The position numbers and the translations under genes are program-made. A stretch of DNA of 64,000 bases from Diplonema japonicum (taxonomy: Eukaryota > Euglenozoa > Diplonemea > Diplonemida > Diplonemidae), in the NCBI GenBank assembly GCA_964019335.1, contig OZ025654.1, forward strand, positions 558,001 through 622,000. The letters are read 5' to 3'. The notes under the pieces are model-generated. The model worked only from the letters and a program-made list of their open reading frames with translations. It did no database searches and was not told the DNA's origin. Below are positions 53,717 through 64,000 of the stretch, one piece after another. Within the stretch, counting starts at the first letter, position 1. Every line of letters starts with the position of its first letter.

Positions 53717-54720
53717 GAAAAAAAACAGATTCTCGTTCTTTTTTTTTTTTTTTTTTAAATCTTTTTTCTTGTTTAATAGGGAGGAACTACATCTGATTTT
53801 CTTTTTGTTTTTGAGCAGTTGCTGTCATTTTTTGCATGAGAATGGGGAAAAGCTCAAAGGACACCTGCTAGAGGGCCGCCCGATCAAAGAAAGAAAGAAA
53901 TGAGCGAGTTATTCTTTTTGTTTGTTCGCAATTGTTACAAATTCCTTTTTCCTAATAAAAGAGATTATTTGTACACAACGCTGCCCAACATTCTTTCTGA
54001 TAACTACAAAAATAACAAGTGTTTCTGTTCATCATAAAGAAAACACGGGGGACGGGGGTGAGGGAGTGAAATCTGATAGTTAACCATTTGGTACTATCGA
54101 TTAGGAAAGAGGGAAAAAATAAAGTGGGGGAGATTGGCAAAACAAAAGGAGGTGCCACCCACAACAGATCCCCCCTTGCAAGAGGAGAAGCCCCTCGGTT
54201 AAAGAAAAGGTGTCCTCAAAAGCTCTATTCAGGGTTAGAAAACTGTTCTTGTGATGTAGCAACAAGTAAAAAAAGTTCGATCTTTAAAATCAGGGTGACA
54301 CAAGTCAAAAGGACACATTGGAGTGAGCTTCTGACCTAATTGTGCATTAGCTGATGACAGCCAGCCAATGTTTGCCTTTTCTCCGCCTGGCACCCGTCAC
54401 CCTGACACAGACTTTCCTGAAATGCCTCGCTTAAGGAGAGGTATCGTTACGAACCTAGACCCGGCCAAAGGTGGGGAGAATTGTTAAAGCAATAACCCCC
54501 ACGCAACAGACAAAAAAAAAATGAAAAAATGAAAGAAGAGAAAAAAAAAAAAAGGAGGAACAAAAATGTTTTTTTTTTTATCCTTCTTTATTTTGCGGCG
54601 CTCTGAAGAATAAAAAAAAGCCGAACCAAATAAATGATAAAATTGTTAGTCAGTGTATAGATTGCCAGGGGGGGTAGGGTTTGGCATTGCAGGAGAATCC
54701 AACAAAAAAGAAAAATAGGT
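53717..54720. other. Spacer downstream of surface protein B
   Basis: About 1 kb, AT-rich, with a GC-richer patch at 54330-54480 without clear coding or tRNA-like structure. At 53845-53885 it shares a motif of roughly 40 bases with 14270-14310. Nothing else seen. Confidence 0.4.
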
Positions 54721-57700
54721 TTATACCCACGAAAGGGTAAGGTTCTCTTTTCTTTCGGATCTGCCCTTGCCTCTGCCTTTATCTTTAATTCTGGGGGACC
54801 TGGGTGTTCTTGAGGTTGCACCTTCACTGCTTTGTATGCTTTTAGCACTATTGATTTTCATGGCCGAAACAGCAGACTTGCGAGAACTGAAAAGGGCAGG
54901 GACTTCCCTGTTCCTAGTCCCGTTCAAACTACTGTTGAACAAGCTCTGCTTTGGCACGCTGCCTTCGCTAGTTAACGTATCACAGTCATCTGGAAGTACG
55001 ACGTAGATATCTATGTTCATATCTGTAAGTTCTTCAACTGCTGGTTCTTCCGTCTTCAGGGCACCCATGCTGTTGTTCTGTCCTGCATTCCGGACCATCT
55101 CCCTCACAGCGTACCTCCTCGACAGGTAGATGTCGATGGCATAGGTCCCGATGTCCCACAGGGCCTTCAGCAGGAGCAGGATGGCGGAGACCAAGAGCAT
55201 CCACCCAGCCGCCACGAACAGCATGTGGTCCTTCGACACCTCAGCGATGATCCCGATCGTCATGAACAGGACTGCAAACACCATGAAGGCCGTCAGCGCG
55301 ATCGAGATGAGGTTGTCCATCGCCGCCGAGAAGGGGCGTAGCCAGCACAGGAGCACCAAGTACGCCAAGAACAGCAGCGTGATGAGGCCGTTCCTCCCGT
55401 GGCACTGCATCCCGATACCGGGGCGCCATGCCGACAGCAATGACAGCAGCAGGATGCAGGCAAGCTCCGTCAGCACGAACCAAGTCATCCCCTCACGGAA
55501 GGGTTCGAACACGACCCCGTACTGCTCCGTGAAGTAGCCCTCCTCCACCTCCCCCGACCCGACCCAGATCGTGTCCCCGAAGCAGAACCGGTAAGCCGTC
55601 TTCTTCCACCCTGTGTACGGGACAACCTTCTCAGAAGCCTCATCGGAAAGCATCTGCACCGCCTCGTCTTCCGGGAAGAGGCGAGGGTCGGGGATCGCCC
55701 GCGACAGCCTGGGGACATGGCGCAGCACCAGCAGGTAGAGAAGGGCAGGGGTCGCCAAGGTGAAGAGGAGGAGGGTCCACCCCACAACCGTCGTCGCCGT
55801 GCTGTTGTTGTCCTCTGGGAAGAAGGCCATGCGGGCCGACACGAGGCTCGTCCCCTGCAAGAGGAACAGGTAAGGGACGTAGGACAGCCCAGGTGCCCTC
55901 GCCGTTGCCATCGACCTCGCCCACGACATATCGCTCATCTTGAAGATCGCAAAGGCCACCATGTACAGCACCACCAGGAACCCCACACACACCACAGGGT
56001 TCATGATCGCTGCCGCCAGCATGTAGCGCCGCGTTCCAGCCCCGAAGGCCGCCCTCGTCGGGTGGAACTCCCAGTCGAGGTTCTTGTTGTGCTCCAGGTC
56101 CACGTCCTCCACCTCGCACCCGAACCCTTGCAGCACAACGAGACGCGAGGCAGTCCCGCCCCCTGCCCCTGCTGCGAGCGCCACCCCTGAAGCAGCAGAT
56201 GTCGCAGCTTCAGTTTGCTTCTTTTGATCAGGTGGAAGCACCTGTGCGTACGGTGCGAGTGTTGCAGGAACAGCTGTCGGCCCCTCAGTACGTTGTGCCT
56301 TGGTAGTTTGTGGCGGGGCTGCTGTCATAGGTGTGAATGTAACCCCAGGTGCTGCTGTACTGGGCAGTGGAGTTGGTGGTATCAGTGTGGGTACAAATGG
56401 CACTGAGGTCGGTGGTATGAAAACGGACAGCGGGGCTGGCGTTGCGACAGGCGGGGCAAAGGTTGGTTGGGTAGGTGGTTGCGTACTGGGAACTAAAGTA
56501 AGAGGAGCTAAGGTTGTGGGAGCAAAAGTATTTGGAGCGAACGTTCTCGGGGCTGTTGTATCGGGGTTGGCGGTATGAGGAGGAGCTGTGATTGGGGCAG
56601 AAGTAGACGGGACCTTTGTTGCCGGTGCTGACGTATCAGGCAAGGGAGTCACTGGGGAAAGCGTAGACGGCACAGCCGTGTCAGGAACTGAAGTAACTGG
56701 TGTTGAAGTTCTCGGTGCCGAGGTTGCTGGTGCCAAAGTTGAGGGTATCGCCGTAGCAGGGACGGAAGTTGAAGGCATGAGTGTAGCTGGTATTGTTGTG
56801 GCGGGAGCAGGTGTCGCTGGGGCTATTGTTACTGGGACAGGGGTTAAGGGTGTGGATGTGGCCGGCACAAGGGTCACTGGGACCGATGTTGCAGGCACAA
56901 CTGTTACCGGGGCAGGCGTCATCGGGATTGGTGTTTGAGGTGAAGCCGTCGCAGGAAGAGATGTTGGAGGTGACCTTGTTGCAGGCGAAGACGTTGTTGG
57001 CACAGCTGTGTTGGGTGAGGGCGTCGACGGAGAAGACGTTGCCGGGATAGATGTTCGAGGCGTGGGTGTTGGGGGCACTGGCGTTGAGGGTGCGGGTGTT
57101 GGGGGCACTGGCGTTGAGGGTGCGGGTGTTGGGGGCACTGGCGTTGAGGGTGCGGGTGTTGCCGGTGCGGAGGTTTTTGGCACCTGCGTGCGCGGGGCTG
57201 GCGTCATCACCGGGGGGCGCCTGAGTTTTAGATATTCTTTAAAGAAAAGGCACAGAAATAAAAAAAACGAGTCACACATACGTAGAAGAAGAGTCAAGGC
57301 TGCGCAGCCTAGAGGTACAGGCGTTACTGGTGCTACACGTCGCCCAGTTGATGTCGCCCGTAGGCATCTTCGGGCTCAGCTCCGTGCAAGTATTGGGCCC
57401 GTTGCACGCAACACCGCAGCTCCCAGTGGGGCCCAGGCTTCTGGGGCAGTTAAGAGTCGTTGATTTGCAAGCATTGTTGCTGGAGCATTCAAGTGCGCAG
57501 CGCGCGTTGCGGTTGGTACTGCACTTGTACTTCACAGCCTCACAAGAGCTTGCCGCCGTGCATATCAGCTTAGCCTGCCCGGTGCCTGTCTGCTTCAGGG
57601 TGGTGTCCTTACAAGCAGTATTCACACCGCACTTTAGGGTGCAGGGCGCAGCCTTCGGGCAGTCGATGTTGGAACTTTGGCATACATCGGACCCACTGTC

Positions 57701-58102
57701 GCACGACACAGTAAGCGCACCCCCTGAGCCTCCTTTCTGATTGACGTCTATATTTTTGCAGGATTGTGAAGAGGAGCAGGTTACCGCACAGGCGCCTTGC
57801 TCGGGACAGTTGACCTTCAGCCCAACGCAGGAAGTGGGCCCTGAGCAATTGATGATACAGTCGCCGCGTGAAGGACAGTTCACAGTGGAGCCCTTGCAAG
57901 AGTCTTGTGCAGTGCAGTCTATCGTGCACGTGTGGCTGTTGTCGCAGTTCACTGTGCACTGGTCGCACGCCCCGTTTCTACGGCACGACAGCACGTCAGG
58001 GCCACTCGGGCTGAGTGACACAGACCCAGTGCACCTTGAGGCGCAGTTTCCTTGGTTGTTGTTGAATAGCAGTACGCATAAGAGCGCATACCATATACGC
58101 AT
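54721..58102 (-). CDS. Large multi-membrane surface protein B
   Basis: Exon 1 is 58102-57282, intron 57281-57221 (61 bp, GTATGT...TCAG), exon 2 57220-54721; 3,321 nt, 1,106 residues. The start is the first ATG (MRIWYALLCVLLF, signal peptide). Same plan as protein A: Cys-rich ectodomain (to about 273), Pro/Thr stalk (about 335 residues, including three perfect APSTPVPPTP-type units near the start), seven-span core and a Ser/Lys-rich tail ending LTLSWV. The intron has the same position and phase as in A, between ectodomain and stalk. Core DNA is almost identical to A and C, while ectodomain, stalk and tail are diverged. A TATAAAA lies about 24 bp upstream of the ATG. Function as for A, by inference. 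Confidence 0.85.
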
Positions 58103-58125
58103 CGGGGGCACAGAGCCTGGGGGTG

Positions 58126-58132
58126 TTTTATA
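58126..58132 (-). promoter_or_regulatory. Possible TATA box of surface gene B
   Basis: TATAAAA on the minus strand, about 24 bp upstream of the start ATG. The other family member with its start in the window (A) has no such sequence at that distance, so the assignment is tentative. Confidence 0.3.
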
Positions 58133-59006
58133 GAGATCGTATTTTATTTTTTTATGATGTAAAAATAAGGAGAGAGCGGGAGACTTTAAGAACGAATTGC
58201 CATAAAAATAGGATTAGAAGGAAAAAGAAAAAGCTTTCTTCACCATGGGGGGGAGAAGTGCTAGCAACGACCCACCATAGTGGCAAGAAAGAAGGAAGAA
58301 GAAGAAAAAGAAAACATGATAAACGAAAAGTGCATAAGGGGAGGGGGGGAGTGAAATAATACCCCCCCTTTTAAAAAAAAGGATTTACCTACTTTTTTTT
58401 CTTTTTTTTTTTTACTCAAAAAAGTAAAAAGCAAAAGATAAGACAAGGTTTGTCCCCCTTTTTTTTTTTTTTTTACCTGACTCAACAAAAAGCGGGAATA
58501 TTTTTTTTTCTTTCCTTCTTTTCGTCCCCCTACAAAAGACTGCCAAAGAGATGGGAAAAAAAATGAAATCTCATTCCTTTTTTCTTCTTTTTCTTTTTTT
58601 CATTTATTCTTAAAAACTAACTTGCATTATGTTCGCTTAGAGTAGCTTCCAGTCTATCAATAACTTGTCTTACAACAAGCGAAGAGTCTGTGAAACCCGC
58701 GCCTGCCATGTGATTCAAGGAAACGTGTTTCTTTGCCAACATAGCTCCCGGGTTTGGTTTTGAGGGCAATTACTTCAACTCGAAGAAGCGAGTGTTGCAA
58801 CGTGCCCACACGGGTTATGAGAAGGAGAAAAAAAACAGAGAAAAAGAAAATTCGCGCGGGCTTGGCCAAAAAGAAACAAGGAAACGAGGAACTGGCCGTT
58901 TGTTCGTATGTGCCTGGGTAGAAACCTGGAGTAAGCTTATAACACTTCCCCTTTTTTTGTTTTTTAGACAAGTCAAAAGATTCGTTCTGCCACATCGCAG
59001 ACGGGG

Positions 59007-59041
<35 letters not shown>

Positions 59042-59937
59042 TGTACATGCAGAATGCACAGTGGGAAGGAGAGGGGAGGAGAGTTCAATTCTTAACCATT
59101 TATCGATAGGATTGCAGATATTCTTCAATGTGTGTTATTTCTGTCCATGCCTGCACTTGTTTAATGAGAAGCCAAATGACGCTTTTGTGAACAAGGATGC
59201 AGAAGGAGAAACTAAAAGGAGGTAGATCCCCCTGTTTAAAGGATATGGTGGTTGGGATTGTAGAAATTGGAGGAGGGGGGACTTCAAAAAAAAAAGAGCC
59301 CAATGAATGTAACTCATTGGGGGAAAAAAAAAAAAAAAACCTGCCTGTAGCAAATAGTAACTACAGCGTGAAGAGGGATGTTGTTTTAATTTCGTCTTAT
59401 TTTGCTAACCCCCCCTTTTTTTTCGTTCTTGTATTTTCTGTCTTCAAATATCTTATCTTTTGTTAAACTAACCTACTACTGCAAAAACAAGGCTAAATTA
59501 CCTTTGCTGTTACTTTTTTTGGGGGGGGGGGAAAGAAATACACGTAATAGATAAAGCAGTATTTCTTTACCAGATAATGCCAACCGCGACCAACATCCTT
59601 GATGTACATTCTTTATATCCATGTTATCCCCACCAGAAAAAGAGAAAAAAAAAAGGAAACATTGAGTGAGAAGAGGGAGGGGGGGGGGGGGGGGTTAATA
59701 TGCAAAAGCCGCGCCTATCTTTCTCGTTTCGACAATAAAAAGAGGAACACTGGGTACGTGTTGGGGTAGAGACCTTTAGAACGAAACCGACTGGAGGAGT
59801 ATATAACTTGTAAACACATTGCGCTCCGATATTATTTAGAACAAGTCGGGGGGGGGGGGGGGGGGGGTCCCAAACAAGAATATAGAAAATAAGGGAAAAA
59901 AAAAAGAACAAAACAAAACATAAAAAAATAAATAAAT
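58133..59937. other. Long spacer upstream of surface gene B
   Basis: About 1.8 kb, AT-rich with many homopolymers (A run of about 30 at 59009-59038; G runs near 59519, 59680 and 59850). It contains a foldback remnant at 58719-58748. I see no gene. Confidence 0.45.
58719..58748. mobile_element. Foldback element remnant (copy e)
   Basis: About 30 bp matching one end of the GGAAAC family (GGAAACGTGTTTC then TTTGCCAACATAGCTCC). The other end is not found. Likely a decayed or partial copy. Confidence 0.55.
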
Positions 59938-61272
59938 AATTCACTATGATAGGAACGGGTTCGAAGTGGTTAGCAACGGCCCGCCGCAGTGGCGTGCCTA
60001 CCTTATAATGCTCCCCTTTTGGGGTCATTCCCTGCTACCCACCGTAGTGCCTAGCTGTCGTTTATATCTTCCAATCCTTTCTTTCCGGTAATCTTCTCTC
60101 AGTCCTTTCAGCTTGGTCGCCGTCAGCCCCGACGCAAACAGGGCCCTCCTATCAAAGCCAACGACGTGGTCGCGGCCAATGGATCGTAGTGATCTCACGT
60201 TCTTGCATGACTGCGCCGGAAAAGCGCGTCTCCTCTTCTCCCTCATCCATGTCGCTTGCAGCGTATCCAGGATCCGCTTGATCCTCACCGCCTTCTTGTC
60301 GACGTCAATCGTCGTGTTGATGTTAACCCCCAGCGTCTTCTTCGTGTAGCACTCGAAGTCAATCGCCAGCTCGATCGCCGACACGGATGTTCCCTCCTCC
60401 GCCCACTGCAGCGCAGCCAGCCACCTCAGCACCTGATCACCATACTCCCTGAGCTGCGGGGTCAGCTTGAGCTTGTACAGTTCCACAACCTTTGGCGCCT
60501 CGAAACGCCAGCTTCTGTGCCAGCTTGCCATTCCCATTTCCACCCGATCGCCGGGAGCCACCTCAGGAGCACATTTCCTACGACCCCCCTCGGCCTCACC
60601 TGCCCAGAAGTTCCGTACGCCTGTGCCAACTGCGTCCATGCTGCCATTGCCCCGTCCTGCCTCAGCCAGCACCTCCTCAGCATCATCAAAGCACCGTACA
60701 CTACGGCACACAGCGGGTCCATCCGGTGCGCTCGCGTCAGGATTGACAGTACCACGTCTGGAGATCTTCCTCTGTAGTGGGGGCCCCACAGGCATTTCAC
60801 GATCGAGCCTTTAAGTTGACTGAGACTCCAGTCACTCGGCGGAGAGAAGCTCGAGCTGTATAGCAGTCCCGGTATGATATGAGTTCTGATGAGACTCTCC
60901 TCTGGAAAGAGAGCTGGGTCGAAGCCAGCCTTTCCACCTTCTGTCTCGCAGTAACCGCGGCGTCGTTCCAGCTCGTGCCGCATGCTGTCGTGTTCAGCAT
61001 AGTTCCCAAGGCCTTATGCTTGTCGACCTTGTTGAGCCTTACCTTCCTTCTTCTTCCGTCCCCTCACTACCGACGTGGATGGTACACTTTCCGATGACCA
61101 CCGTCTTCCGGATATTCAACTCCATGCCCGTTATCGTACAGAACTCCATGACACCGTCCGTCGCCGCTTGCAGTGCCTCCCGCAACTTAGCCAGCATGTA
61201 GGCGTCGTCCGCATAGGCTATCGTCACGAGGTCTCCACCACCGGCTTCCAGCGCCTTAAGCATGACCGCAAT
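59938..61272 (-). mobile_element. 5'-truncated LINE, second family (LINE-II)
   Basis: About 1.3 kb. From the 5' side: RT palm with IAYADDAYMLAKLREALQ (61263-61039), thumb/C-terminal segments in shifted frames (60983-60462), then a frame ending at 60025 with LRWLAALQWAEEGTSVSAIELAIDFECYTKK, FDRRALFASGLTATKL and GTTVGSRE. The order of motifs matches L2 but sequence is clearly different, so this is a related, separate family. It is truncated in the RT domain at about 61272 and broken by at least two frameshifts. A 190-bp tail copy is at 11181-11372. Confidence 0.85.
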
Positions 61273-61586
61273 GAATAAAAAACAAAGAAATCCACACGAA
61301 AAGGGGCAGGAGGGAAGGGAGGTTGATCAACAGAACCACTCAAGAAAAAAAAAAGAAGAAGAAAAACCAACAATTGGTAGATGCGAAACCGAGGGCACGG
61401 TAGGTAAAAGTCGCTCCTTGGCGGTAGGGTAAGAAGCCTTATTCGCAACGCTTTTTTTCTGGGCGCAGAAGGCCTTTTAACATGAGGGGCTGAATAAAAG
61501 CCACTATTACTTCGCAAAAAAAAAAAAAGGCGATGTTTAAGGGCAAATCCCACTTGAGGACCACCCTTAGGGGGAAAAATATATAC

Positions 61587-61645
61587 TGTAAAACGAAAAA
61601 ATCCGGAAGAGAATAATATCCGGGCTTTTTTTCCCCCGGGAGTTA
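61587..61645. mobile_element. Solo end of a pogo-like element
   Basis: TA followed by CTGTAAAACG, identical to the end of the transposon at 19474-21986, then a diverged TCCGG/CCCGG subterminal region. No matching second end is seen nearby, so it is a remnant or a very short derivative. Confidence 0.65.
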
Positions 61646-61967
61646 GTCACAAGAACTTTCAGAGTACTTTCGTTATGCGTGGAGAACAGGCGGGGGGGGG
61701 GGGGTATCAAAAGGTGATACAAACGCCATTTTAAACTTTAGTGAGAAAAACCCCTATTTTGTTGACCTGACTTATATAGGGGGGCTTGGTACCAAGCCTG
61801 AGCAGTATTTTCGTGGGTGGTGGTCAAAGTGGGTGGTTTGATTTTTCTTTTTTTTTTTTTTGGTGGGTTTGGAACGCTTGGAAATTGTTTCTTTGGCAAA
61901 TTTGGAAAAAAATGGCGTTTATATCACGAAAAAGGGGGGACTTTGATACCCCCCCCCCCCCCCCCCA

Positions 61968-62100
61968 GGGCTATGTTTGCAAGGAAATGCGTTTCCAAGC
62001 ATTTTTTGGGCCGTTTCCTTAAGAAGAAAGGGGTATCCCGAAGTATTGAAAAATAAGGAAACGGCAACGGAAACGGAAACGAAATGTTTGCTAACATAGG
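61968..62100. mobile_element. Foldback element copy d (GGAAAC family)
   Basis: 133 bp with ends GGGCTATGTTTGCAAGGAAA ... GTTTGCTAACATAGG and GGAAACGGAAAC-type interior. An 18-C run (61949-61966) abuts the left end; the right end has no G run. Confidence 0.8.
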
Positions 62101-62861
62101 TCATTCCCGTTTTCTTTATCAGATAAAAAAGAAAGAGGCAGAGTCATTTCAAGCTCTTAAGTAGAATAGTAAAAGCAGAAAGTCCAATCGTCGTGCACAG
62201 ACAGAAAACAAAAGCAAAAGATGCAAAAATAAAAAAAAGAGACATTTAAGGGTACCTGCGGTATGTGGCAGGACGCCTGATAAAAAGAAAATCGTCTGGC
62301 AGGAGAGATGTCATGTTAAAAAAAAAGTTTTTATATTTGGTCCTCTTTACTCTCTTTTTCTTTTTTGTTGTTACGAATATTTATCTCTTCCGAAAAAAAA
62401 AAAAAAAAATTGATTTTTTATAACTAAATGCAACTTTGTGACGAGCGGGAAAAAAGTCGCGGCTTTTTTAAAACGGTTTTTTCCTTTTCTTTTTTTTCCT
62501 TGCTCGTGCGAATAACAAAGACATATAGTCATAAAGAATTATTTTTTTTTCTTCCTTTTTCTTTTTTAGATCTTTTTATTCAGCGCAATATAGTTTTTAA
62601 AAAAATCTGATAAGCCTGTGTTATGTGTACCAACGAGTAAGGGGTTTTTACTGTTCCGCACTTTTGGATCTCAGGTTTTTACCATATTATCTTTTGTTCG
62701 TCCTTTCCTGTTCTTTGTGTATATGCAACTGCGCTGTTTGTGTGCAGGTTTAGAAACCTGCTTTCGGAGGAGCTTAAAACTCAAAATTATAAAAAAACAC
62801 ATATCTGGCGTCGATTTGTTCTTGGAAAGAAATCCTAATCCCAATTCTCTTTTTTAAAACC

Positions 62862-64000
62862 TTAAACCCATGACAGTGTGTAAGCGTTACTCTTCTGGCT
62901 GCTAGGGCTGCTCGGGGGTGCAGGCTTTATATCTTGCTTAGTCCTCAAGGATCTGCTGGATGACACCAAGAATGCAGGTGCCTTTGGTGAAAACTGTGAG
63001 GACGATAGGTGAGAGCGGACCCCCATCCTCCTGTCCAGCATCATAGGCAGCTGTTGCACACTTCCTGACCTCATGTTTGATGCGCCACTCCCACTGCTCA
63101 TCAAGCTCTGCGACCGTGAGACCTCATGCATCTCTGAGTACACTGTCTCCGTCTCTAGCAAAGGGATGTCTTCTATACAGTTTTTGATGTTGTTCTTCGG
63201 TCCTGCATTCCGGACCATCTCCCTCACAGCGTACCTCCTCGACAGGTAGATGTCGATGGCGTAAGTCCCGATGTCCCACAGGGCCTTCAGCAGGAGCAGG
63301 ATGGCGGAGACCAGGAGCATCCACCCAGCCGCCACGAACAGCATGTGGTCCTTCGACACCTCAGCGATGATCCCGATCGTCATGAACAGGACTGCAAACA
63401 CCATGAAGGCCGTCAGCGCGATCGAGATGAGGTTGTCCATCGCCGCCGAGAAGGGGCGTAGCCAGCACAGGAGCACCAAGTACGCCAAGAACAGCAGCGT
63501 GATGAGGCCGTTCCTCCCGTGGCACTGCATCCCGATACCGGGGCGCCATGCCGACAGCAATGACAGCAGCAGGATGCAGGCAAGCTCCGTCAGCACGAAC
63601 CAAGTCATCCCCTCACGGAAGGGTTCGAACACGACCCCGTACTGCTCCGTGAAGTAGCCCTCCTCCACCTCCCCCGACCCGACCCAGATCGTGTCCCCGA
63701 AGCAGAACCGGTAAGCCGTCTTCTTCCACCCTGTGTACGGGACAACCTTCTCAGAAGCCTCATCGGAAAGCATCTGCACCGCCTCGTCTTCCGGGAAGAG
63801 GCGAGGGTCGGGGATCGCCCGCGACAGCCTGGGGACATGGCGCAGCACCAGCAGGTAGAGAAGGGCAGGGGTCGCCAAGGTGAAGAGGAGGAGGGTCCAC
63901 CCCACAACCGTCGTCGCCGTGCTGTTGTTGTCCTCTGGGAAGAAGGCCATGCGGGCCGACACGAGGCTCGTCCCCTGCAAGAGGAACAGGTAAGGGACGT
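62862..64000 (-). CDS. Large multi-membrane surface protein C (C-terminal part, 5' end beyond window)
   Basis: The frame is open from the window edge to the stop at 62862, 379 codons or more. It holds the last spans of the seven-span core (VVGWTLLLFTLATPALL, FVLTELACILLLSLLSAW, LISIALTAFMVFAVLF, HMLFVAAGWMLLVSAILLLL), then a Ser-rich tail unrelated to A and B except for the last residues YTLSWV. Core DNA is almost identical to B. The ectodomain and stalk lie to the right of the window. It is the third copy in 20 kb, all on the same strand. Confidence 0.85.
   Translation of the reverse strand, partial: VPYLFLLQGTSLVSARMAFFPEDNNSTATTVVGWTLLLFTLATPALLYLLVLRHVPRLSRAIPDPRLFPEDEAVQMLSDEASEKVVPYTGWKKTAYRFCFGDTIWVGSGEVEEGYFTEQYGVVFEPFREGMTWFVLTELACILLLSLLSAWRPGIGMQCHGRNGLITLLFLAYLVLLCWLRPFSAAMDNLISIALTAFMVFAVLFMTIGIIAEVSKDHMLFVAAGWMLLVSAILLLLKALWDIGTYAIDIYLSRRYAVREMVRNAGPKNNIKNCIEDIPLLETETVYSEMHEVSRSQSLMSSGSGASNMRSGSVQQLPMMLDRRMGVRSHLSSSQFSPKAPAFLVSSSRSLRTKQDIKPAPPSSPSSQKSNAYTLSWV

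Larger units (their letters stand above)
61273..62861. other. Long spacer downstream of surface gene C
   Basis: About 1.6 kb of AT-rich DNA that holds the pogo-like terminal remnant (61587-61645) and foldback copy d (61968-62100). No host gene seen. Confidence 0.45.

Overview
This is a 64 kb nuclear window from a unicellular eukaryote that I cannot place with confidence. The eukaryotic evidence is direct: a coatomer zeta subunit, an EF2-like protein, and GT-AG introns whose splice junctions restore the expected protein in seven genes or elements. Introns are mostly 32-89 bp with GTATGT/GTATGN donors; one is 767 bp. Coding DNA is GC-rich. Spacers are AT-rich and full of A, T, G and C homopolymers. 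Every host gene I recognise, and every LINE copy, lies on the minus strand. The only plus-strand coding region is a transposon. Such polarity recalls euglenozoans or dinoflagellates, but short cis-introns in housekeeping genes argue against a typical kinetoplastid.

Layout. 1-440: start of a secreted GH2 glycosidase running off the left edge. 700-7215: two head-to-tail LINE copies. 7948-10671: a complete paralogous GH2 glycosidase. 11487-12314: SGNH hydrolase. 12665-15042: two tandem coatomer zeta genes. 15146-16924: ubiquitin-like/TPR protein. 16850-29413: a tandem duplication carrying two small secreted PLAT-like proteins per copy, broken by a pogo-like transposon, a second TA-flanked element, a composite foldback element and an assembly gap. 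29104-31715: degenerate four-exon EF2 paralog. 32694-33659: ubiquitin-like/propeller-like protein. 33807-35414: secreted carboxylesterase. 35540-36300: internally deleted LINE. 36460-41802: SAM-domain and coiled-coil proteins. 42154-43140: PIG3-type quinone oxidoreductase. 44819-64000: three large multi-membrane surface proteins (the third partial), interrupted by an RNase D-like exonuclease, LINE copies and foldback elements.

How it fits together. Much of the host set is secreted or surface-exposed (glycosidases, SGNH hydrolase, esterase, PLAT-like proteins, mucin-stalked seven-membrane-span proteins), suggesting a free-living or feeding cell interacting with glycans and lipids. Several genes are in duplicate or triplicate, with near-identical blocks next to diverged blocks, as expected in an accessory, recombining region. 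The most striking items are the surface family with a homogenised membrane core and shared C-terminal -LSWV, the pseudo-EF2 lacking GTPase and diphthamide motifs, and a foldback repeat family that sits in poly(G)/poly(C) tracts. All models come from reading the sequence alone; no database search was possible.
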